Part shown: one piece after another, positions 57,801-64,000 of the stretch
Layout: each line of letters begins with the position of its first letter
Position numbering within the stretch: position 1 is the stretch's first letter
Source: Rapana venosa
Lineage: Eukaryota > Mollusca > Gastropoda > Neogastropoda > Muricidae
Direction: 5' to 3'
Assembly (NCBI GenBank): GCA_028751875.1
Contig: CM054140.1
Coordinates: 45,891,395-45,955,394, forward strand
Length of the DNA stretch: 64,000 nucleotides
Program-made: the position numbers and the translations under genes
The notes under the pieces: model-generated
Database searches by the model: none
What the model saw: only the letters and a program-made list of their open reading frames with translations
What the model was told of the DNA's origin: nothing

Positions 57801-57979
57801 CACTGACGGCAATACCACACATTTTGCTCATCTCGTTTGGTGAATCTTTTACTCCCAAAACATCAGTAGTATTGCTCCCATGTCAAAGTTCAGGGAACAT
57901 AGAAGACTATGCAAAGGAAACCTCCATTTTTGCAGTGCTGGTAGGGCATAGTCAGTGCCCGTATGAACCATGAACCATG

Positions 57980-57980
<1 letters not shown>

Positions 57981-58032
<52 letters not shown>
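57981..58032. repeat. Poly-C tract, 52 nt
   Basis: Fifty-two uninterrupted C; the longest homopolymer in the window. Confidence 0.97.
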
Positions 58033-58035
<3 letters not shown>

Positions 58036-59509
58036 CTCGCAATGTGCGTGCACTGTTCACTTTGACTTTAGCACGTGATCTGACACTCCAAGAATTTCGG
58101 GTTCAAACTCAAACCGGTTTTTGCGACTGGGTTCAAGTTTTATTTTTGAGAAGGGTAATATGGCCAGTGGGCCTTAACTATTTGTTCTTTCTTTGTCGAT
58201 GGCGTTTAGTGGTGTTTTTGTTGTTGTTGTTGTTGTTTTTGTGTTGTTTGTTTGGTAGTTGTTGGGTGGTTTTGTTTTGGGTTTGTGTGTGTGTGTTTTT
58301 TTGGTTGTATTGTTGTTGTTTTTTGGGGGGTCGTTTTGAGGGTGTGTTTTTTTGTTTTTGTCGTTGTTTTCGGTTGGGTGTTTTGTTGCCGGTATTTCTT
58401 GTTTGCTTTTTTTTTTTTTGGGGGGGGGGGGGGGGGGGGCGACATAATGTCATTCTGACCATGTGCTGGTCACTGATTTTGTCACAGGTTTTTTTTCTTT
58501 AACATACCATCAGCCTTACTATATTAATGTCACAGACATTGCCTTTTTTAGTTTTACACATCTTCTTTTTCTATCTAATCATGTATATGTCAGTAACAGG
58601 TTTTGTTTGGTTTTTGGCCTACACTGTCAGCTGTGCAGTGTGTTTTTGCGAGAGGTATTCTTGGACACATTGTCAGCCTTACTCTCTAACATTGCAGCAG
58701 AGGTTTCTACTTCAGTATCAGACTTGCGTACGTGCTTGAGAGATCACTTATGTCGACCACAGCTGATAATGTGTGTGTGTGTGTGTGTGTGTGTGCGTGC
58801 GTGCGCGCGCGCGCGTGTGAGTAGGTGTCTTTGCTGAAACCGACAACTTCATTTTTAGAAACAACACGTACACTAGTTGATAAAAAAAGAGTCAAAAGGG
58901 ACTTCACCCACGCAGAGCGAGATTAAAATTTAAAAAATGCTAAACTCTTATCAGTCACAGAACAATAATATCACTGAACTTTTACCTGTAAACTTCATGG
59001 ACTTTGCATTCAGGTCCATGCAATAACACCTCAAGTACACTGTCATAATTTAGTTTCAACTTCAGTGTGAACTTTCTGCGTTCAGTGGGTCTAGATTAAA
59101 AACGTATCGACTGGTTCCATTCTACTGAGATGTCTCAGTGGGGGTGGGGGGGGGGGGGGGGGGGAGGTTTCACTATTTATTTCATTCCATGTTTATAGCC
59201 CAACCAACCACGGAGGTCATATCGTGACTCTCACCTCGATTTACTTTACTAACTCATGTCACTTCGAGTTCAAAATGAACACATACTACTGAAATATCCC
59301 ACAATATTTAAAAAGAAAACCTACACATTAAACGATATAGCACCTTAATTATTTCATTCTTTAAAACAAACAAAACCAGCCTCTCTCTCTCTCTGTTTAT
59401 ACTTTATTGGGCTTGTCGTCTGTACTTAAGTTTTAATGAATGCCCTATTTCAATATCTTATTGTTATATGTAACAAGTATGTGTACCATTTGACAATAGT
59501 AAAAGTATG
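58033..59509. other. No gene; T/G-rich and G-run region
   Basis: GTTGTT-rich at 58210-58400, G-run 58421-58439, GT/GC alternation at 58770-58818, G-run 59144-59164. Frames here are low-complexity. Confidence 0.7.
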
Positions 59510-59787
59510 TTCTTTCGAGCCAGAAGGCCCATAGAGCCGGAGCTTATCCCGGTTTCTGTAGTGTTAAGCGAACTGATGGTTTTTCACCACCCCTGTGACA
59601 GGACGCTAGTCTGTCGCCAGATACTTCCCCAGCAGAGCTGGTACCCACTTGTACACCTGGGTGGAGTGAGGAAAATAGGAGTAAAGTGTCTTTCCCAAGG
59701 ACACAACACCGAGCCGAGCGGGGATCGAATCCGCGACCTCTGGATCACGAGTTGACCACCTAAACCACTCGACCACGGTGCCTCCAT
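59510..59787 (-). mobile_element. tRNA-derived SINE, minus strand
   Basis: The head at 59787 reads GGAGGCACCGTGGTCGAGTG with A box TGGTCGAGTGG; B box GGATTCGATCCC (rc of 59720-59731). Then CCTTGGGAAAGACAC and CACCCAGGTGTACAAGTGGG. Strongly tRNA-like head, but continuous with a 200-bp non-tRNA body, so a SINE rather than a tRNA gene. Related to the SINE3 block at 17900 and 28335. Confidence 0.8.
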
Positions 59788-60132
59788 TGTTTGACAATAA
59801 GTAGATGTTTATTTTTATGACTTATTAAGTTTGGTTGTTGTTACTTTTCTTGGTTTTGTTGTTATTCTTGTTGTTGTTGTTTGTTTTTCTCTTTTTTCTC
59901 GTTTTCTTCCTTTTGTTGGTTTGTTTTTTCTTTTTCTTTTGTTTGTTTGTTTGTTTTGGTTGGGGGGGGGGGGGGGGTTGGGGGGGTGTCTTTAGGGTTT
60001 TCTTTTACTTGTTTGGGTTTGTTTTTTTTGTTTGGTTTTTTTTTTTGGGGGGGTGGGGGGTTGAAAAGGGTTATTTCCCTTTGTTTCTACTGTGTGAGAG
60101 TATAAGTATAGGGTTATCATTAAGATGTATCC
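59788..60132. other. T/G-rich low-complexity region
   Basis: TTGTTGTT and G-runs (59960-59990, 60045-60060); no gene. Confidence 0.8.
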
Positions 60133-60200
60133 CTACGGGCGGGGACTAGATGTAAAAAAGCACATAAGTACTTATTCATTATCCTCGAAATAAAAGAATT
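60133..60200 (+). mobile_element. SINE1 3' end fragment
   Basis: GGGGACTAGATGTAAAAAAG, GCACATAAGTACTTATTC and ATTATCCTCGAAATAAAAG. Confidence 0.75.
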
Positions 60201-60224
60201 TGTCATTGCCATTGTCTCTCTCTC

Positions 60225-60540
60225 TCTCTCTCTTCTCTGCGTTCCCTTACCGGGTGGGGTTCGTAGTGCCTGGTCATCTCCTGTGTTTGTAACTCTGCAG
60301 GAGAGATGCATAATGCCTGGTCATCTCCTGTGTTTGTAACTCTGCAGGAGAGATGCATAATGCCTGGTCATCTCCTGTGTTTGTAACTCTGCAGGAGAGA
60401 TGCATAATGCCTGGTCATCTCCTGTGTTTGTAACTCTGCAGGAGGTCTGTCTGCCCATGGCCTCAGCAGACACATTACGGCTTCAGAGCAGCTCCCAGGT
60501 TGTATGCTGGGTATGTTCGTCTTTCCGAAACCTACCGAAC
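60225..60540 (-). repeat. Dispersed repeat family Y, copy 3, with 47-bp tandem expansion
   Basis: Minus-strand match to 43443-43520. Within it, a 47-bp unit starting GCCTGGTCATCTCCTGTG begins at 60268, 60315, 60362 and 60409, virtually identical; the fourth diverges near 60445 into the normal family sequence. Confidence 0.9.
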
Positions 60541-60705
60541 TACGGTATGAATTACGGTATCTTTGGTTCAAACATGGTTTATTCAATATTCATACAACAT
60601 AAGCAAACATCATCAATACAGCAGCAGGGGAAAGGCATCAAGCTACGGCTTATTTTGAGCCCCACCCTCCCAGGAGTTAACGTATGATGCTTATGCAGAC
60701 AAGTG

Positions 60706-60709
<4 letters not shown>

Positions 60710-60788
<79 letters not shown>

Positions 60789-60790
60789 AT
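60710..60790. repeat. (AT)n array
   Basis: About 80 bp of AT dinucleotides, interrupted once near 60777. Confidence 0.97.
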
Positions 60791-61064
60791 AACAAAACAA
60801 TTTCCATATATACAAATACCAATACATAAAAATTGAAGAAAATGTACAACACTACCAAATTCAAGTAAACAGAATGTGTAACAAAAATGCACACACACAC
60901 ACACACACTCTAGGAAGCAGTAAGACAGTAGGAATAGCAACAGGAAAGAGCAGAAACTTTTCATATTAGCCCAATAATTGCACACCTTTACATTTCAACA
61001 CACGAGAAAGAAGAAGTAGAAGAGCACTCCATCGCAGAGCCGTTTACTTTATATATATGTATGT

Positions 61065-61385
61065 ATGTTAGTCCGTCGTTTTCGACGATGACCTCCAAAA
61101 CAGCAGAGGAGGCAGCTGCTGTTTCGGAAACTGGGCAGAAATTTGATTATAGTGGAGATGCCTTGCCCACAGTACATCCCCACTCTCTCGGCCAAGTGGG
61201 CATAAGGACAGTCAGCGTTGGAGATGTTCTCCAAAGGCCAACTAGCCCCCAGGGTTGCAGCACATAAGGACTGTGCAAGTCAAGCCTCCTAGTCAGAGAG
61301 TCATAGTCGATCACTAAGGACTAAAAGTGGAATTCCATAAGTGGAAAAACCACTGGTCATACAGCCTCTCACTTTGCTGTTGCCC
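61065..61385 (+). repeat. Dispersed repeat family X, copy 2
   Basis: Longer copy of the unit at 9020-9290. The extra middle (AAGTGGGCATAAGGACAGTC, CAGCGTTGGAGATGTTCTCC) is absent from copy 1. One frame (61061-61267) is open for 68 codons, but copy 1 does not keep it. Confidence 0.75.
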
Positions 61386-61396
61386 TATATATATAT

Positions 61397-61451
<55 letters not shown>
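61386..61451. repeat. (AT)n array
   Basis: Directly follows family X copy 2 and is followed by (CA)n. Confidence 0.97.
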
Positions 61452-61452
<1 letters not shown>

Positions 61453-62129
61453 CACACACACACACAATGGCGTTTGTCAGGTTCTTTTATGTTGGTAGCG
61501 CTAACTTGCGACCTTGCAAGCTTTCCACTCTGGTCAGAAGACATACCTTCGTAATAATGTCCCTGGGCTTTCGTTGTTGTTGTGTTGGTTTTTTACAAAG
61601 TTGCTGTTTGTTTTAGTTTAGTTTCTCTAAATGAAGTCGTCACTATACCTTCCTTTCGCTCTACAAGTTGATACAGTACAGCACCCAGAATGAAATCTAT
61701 TCATGTACTATGCACACACAGGCGAAGAAAGAAAAGCATCAAGTGCCTATGACAAAGAAAACCAGACGTAAACACACCTGCAATGTCTGCTAGTCAATTG
61801 AAAAGAATACACTGTACTAACTCAGTCACCTGAATAAGTCCTGTACTCCTAGTTCAGAAAGAGTATTTAAACGCATGGTTCCACAGACACATCACAGTTA
61901 TCGCACAGAACTTTGAAGCATGGAATCACCAGCTTACACCATAACTTTGCTTTTTTTTTTAGGAGAGCACACAACCTACTGCATCACTTGTCCGCCATCT
62001 TATCCCTTCACTATAGATTTATCTATAGATCTATATTTGATCTTCTGCATGCGTATATGCATGAAGAGAATTAAGGAAGTGGCGAGTCTGCACTTGAAAT
62101 GGACCGGGGAGATCGTAAAAATGTCCATC
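61452..62129. other. No gene recognised
   Basis: Unassigned sequence; no supported feature. Confidence 0.5.
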
Positions 62130-62226
62130 CCCCGATTCACGAAACGTCATCGCCGAGATTCGAACCGGCGACTTCATGGACCCACGAGATTGAAGTCAGT
62201 CTTGACCACTCGGCCATATCGCCCGT
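62130..62226 (-). mobile_element. tRNA-like SINE head
   Basis: Minus strand: GACGGGCGATATGGCCGAGT with A box TGGCCGAGTGG (rc of 62206-62216) and B box GGTTCGAATC (rc of 62157-62166). The T-stem has a loop longer than the standard 7 nt and the acceptor stem does not close, so it is not a functional tRNA. Closest to tRNA-Ser/Leu type heads. Confidence 0.6.
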
Positions 62227-62397
62227 CAAAATATAATATATGTACAAGAGATGCCAGTTGGTCAAAATCACTGCAGAATGGACATCCTGTGGCCAATCCC
62301 AGTGCTTACAATGTATCTACTTGGTCGTCAGAACAAAAAAAATACCGGTATGATGTTATGTGATAAGTGAAGGAAAATTAATGTCAAGAGTTTCTTG

Positions 62398-62650
62398 TGC
62401 AAAAAAGAGGCAGGGGAATGGGCTAAAAAACAACAACACCCAAACAACAAACAACAAAAACAAAACAACCCTCCTCCCCGACCCCCACACCAAAAACAAA
62501 CAACAACAACAAAAACCCAACCTCAAGAAAGGACAGAAATATCAGGAAAGAGACAGAAACAAAGAGGGTGATAGAATAGAAAAGGGGAAATTTCTTGCAC
62601 AGAAGCAGGGGGAGGGGGGGTTAGAGCCCAGGTTCCAGATACTACTGAGA
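62398..62650 (+). repeat. Dispersed repeat family Z, copy 4 (disrupted)
   Basis: GAGGCAGGGGAATGGGCTAA, then an insertion of about 100 bp rich in AACAAC, then AGACAGAAACAAAGAGGGTG and TTTCTTGCACAGAAG. Confidence 0.6.
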
Positions 62651-62769
62651 CAACCATTTAAAGGGATTTCCCCTTTGAGTTAACTTTTCAATAGCTACCT
62701 TCACCTACACCACCCCCACCTAAGTGTGTTGTGTGTATAAATTTGATATTTGTTTATCTTGATATTTGT

Positions 62770-62899
62770 GGACGGTTGCATGCGTGTGAATGATTTAAAT
62801 GCAAGCGCTTTGATTTGTTTACTTTACAAGATTCAGCGCTATATAAACCCCATACATTAGTAGTAGTAGTAGTAGTAGTAGTAGAAGTAGTAGTAGTAT
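62770..62899 (+). repeat. CR1/L2-like 3' tail fragment
   Basis: AATGCAAGCGCTTTGATTTG, AAGATTCAGCGCTATATAAA, then CCATACATTAGTAGTAGT and (AGT)n. The (ATT) tail is replaced by AGT repeats. Confidence 0.8.
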
Positions 62900-62925
62900 T
62901 AACATCAGTGCCCGTTCTACCCAAA

Positions 62926-63170
62926 AGTCCTTCGGACGAGACTACAAACCGAGGTCCCGGGTGTGTAAATCCACGCGGAACATCTTGCGCACACGTTAAA
63001 AAAACATATTCCACTTTTTGGACGAGGTAGCCATTGTGTGCTAGCGGGAATGGATAACAAAAATTTACAAAATTGCATGCACACAGGGACTGGAAGTAAA
63101 AATTAAAAAACATACGTATTCAGTTCCATTATCCGTATTATTAGCGTATTCCATTATCCTCTCCAGAAAA
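62926..63170 (+). mobile_element. SINE1, 5'-truncated copy
   Basis: GTCCTTCGGACGAGACTACA, GAACATCTTGCGCACACG, GTAGCCATTGTGTGC and CATGCACACAGGGACTGG to CATTATCCTCTCC. Confidence 0.82.
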
Positions 63171-63607
63171 AAAAATTATTAAGACGCGTGCTCGTATAGT
63201 ACGGAAACACCTTCATGCAGCAACACGGAATAGGCATTAGAGTGGACAGGCACGTTCGACTCTCTTCAATCTGTATCATCATCACACTAGTATCAGTAGG
63301 TGTGACCAACTGCTCCTTCAACTAGCACTATCGTGCAAGTTCACGAAAGGTCGACAGCAGATAAGATTACCCTGGATCCTGTACGTGATATGGGATTTGA
63401 ATCAGTTTATGCCCCCCAAAAAGTTGCACGCATCCACCACTACCCGACATTGAAGACGGCAGGCAGGGAGGCACACGCACGCGCGCACGCACACACACAC
63501 ACACACACACAACCTGCAAGTGCACAGGCGAAAACATCAGGGGTGCCTAAAAATGACAACGTTCCTATCAAAACCCAACTCTGCATGCGACAACCTTTTC
63601 GACCGTA
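63171..63607. other. No gene; short (CA)n
   Basis: CA repeats at 63486-63510; otherwise unassigned. Confidence 0.5.
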
Positions 63608-63946
63608 CTTCTTCGAACTCTCAGACAGCAACTAGGCCTATTGCTGTCTGTCATATGAGCGAAAATACGATGTGCTGCCGTTAAGTGCCTGACAAGTCAG
63701 GCCCAGCGCATCAGACTTGGGCATGGGAGAGAATTGTTATCTTTTAAGTCTTTATGGGGGGGGGGGGGCGATAGGCAGGAGAAAATGGACCATGAAGACA
63801 GAAAACAGACAAGAGGGAGGTGACAGGAAGAAAGGGAACAAGGCAGAAACAGAGAGTGGGATAGAAAAGAGGGAACTCCTAGAACAGAATTTCCATAAGG
63901 TGGGGATGCTATTCATACTGACAGGTCCATGGCATACCCACGGAGG
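63608..63946 (+). repeat. Dispersed repeat family Z, copy 5
   Basis: The most complete copy: CAGACAGCAACTAGGCC, GCTGTCTGTCATATGAGCGA, GCCGTTAAGTGCCTGACAAG, GAGAATTGTTATCTTTTAAG, GGAGGTGACAGGAAGAAAGG and TTCCATAAGGTGGGGATGCT. Confidence 0.8.
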
Positions 63947-64000
63947 GATTCTACCCTACAAGTCGGGAACTGTTTCAACCTCCTCATTAGATGGTTATTT

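Noticed and set aside
62130..62226. Functional tRNA gene
   Set aside because: Has A and B boxes but the T-loop and acceptor stem do not fit; head of a SINE. Same reasoning for 26255, 57348 and 59787.

Overview
The window is animal nuclear DNA, most likely from a marine mollusc (probably a gastropod). That is an inference from split genes with GT-AG introns, several non-LTR retrotransposon lineages, tRNA-derived SINEs and very dense microsatellites. There are no operons and no prokaryotic features.

One host gene can be reconstructed with confidence. It is a fatty acid elongase of the ELOVL family on the minus strand, with six coding exons between 38632 (ATG) and 17173 (stop). The exons join in phase to a 297-residue protein carrying every diagnostic elongase motif, and it resembles the ELOVL2/5 (PUFA elongase) group most, with ELOVL4 as the alternative. 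A likely 5' leader exon ends at a consensus donor at 55123 with a TATA-like box just upstream, and a second possible leader exon ends near 57671. A poly(A) signal candidate lies at 16738-16743. With the 55.1-kb leader the gene spans about 38.5 kb.

Region by region: 1-9.7 kb lies beyond the 3' side of the elongase and is a patchwork of DNA transposons. It holds a piggyBac-like short element, a small TIR element, two copies of a 1.3-kb TIR element with 5-bp duplications, and a decayed mariner between those two copies, followed by tandem and dispersed repeats. At 9.7-16.7 kb there is AT-rich DNA, a 22-bp minisatellite and a complete but broken RTE-like retrotransposon (12459-15637) with target-site duplication. 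From 16.7 to 38.7 kb are the coding exons. Their introns hold two related LINE copies head to tail between (TC)n tracts (18.4-23.7 kb), several SINEs and a CR1/L2-like LINE (32.7-34.2 kb). From 38.7 to 55.1 kb is the long 5' intron, with another CR1/L2-like copy, LINE 3' fragments and large GA/GT arrays. From 55.1 to 64 kb are leader and promoter candidates, SINEs, poly-C and poly-G tracts and (AT)n arrays.

Several repeat families recur and are given labels here: SINE1 (tRNA head plus a conserved core), SINE2 (tRNA head ending in a CR1/L2-like 3' tail), and families W, X, Y and Z, which I cannot assign to a named family. No clearly new biochemical system was found. The more interesting signals are the SINE2/LINE tail sharing, the paired TIR elements, SINE1 lying about 30 bp from an elongase splice donor, and the possible alternative leader exons.
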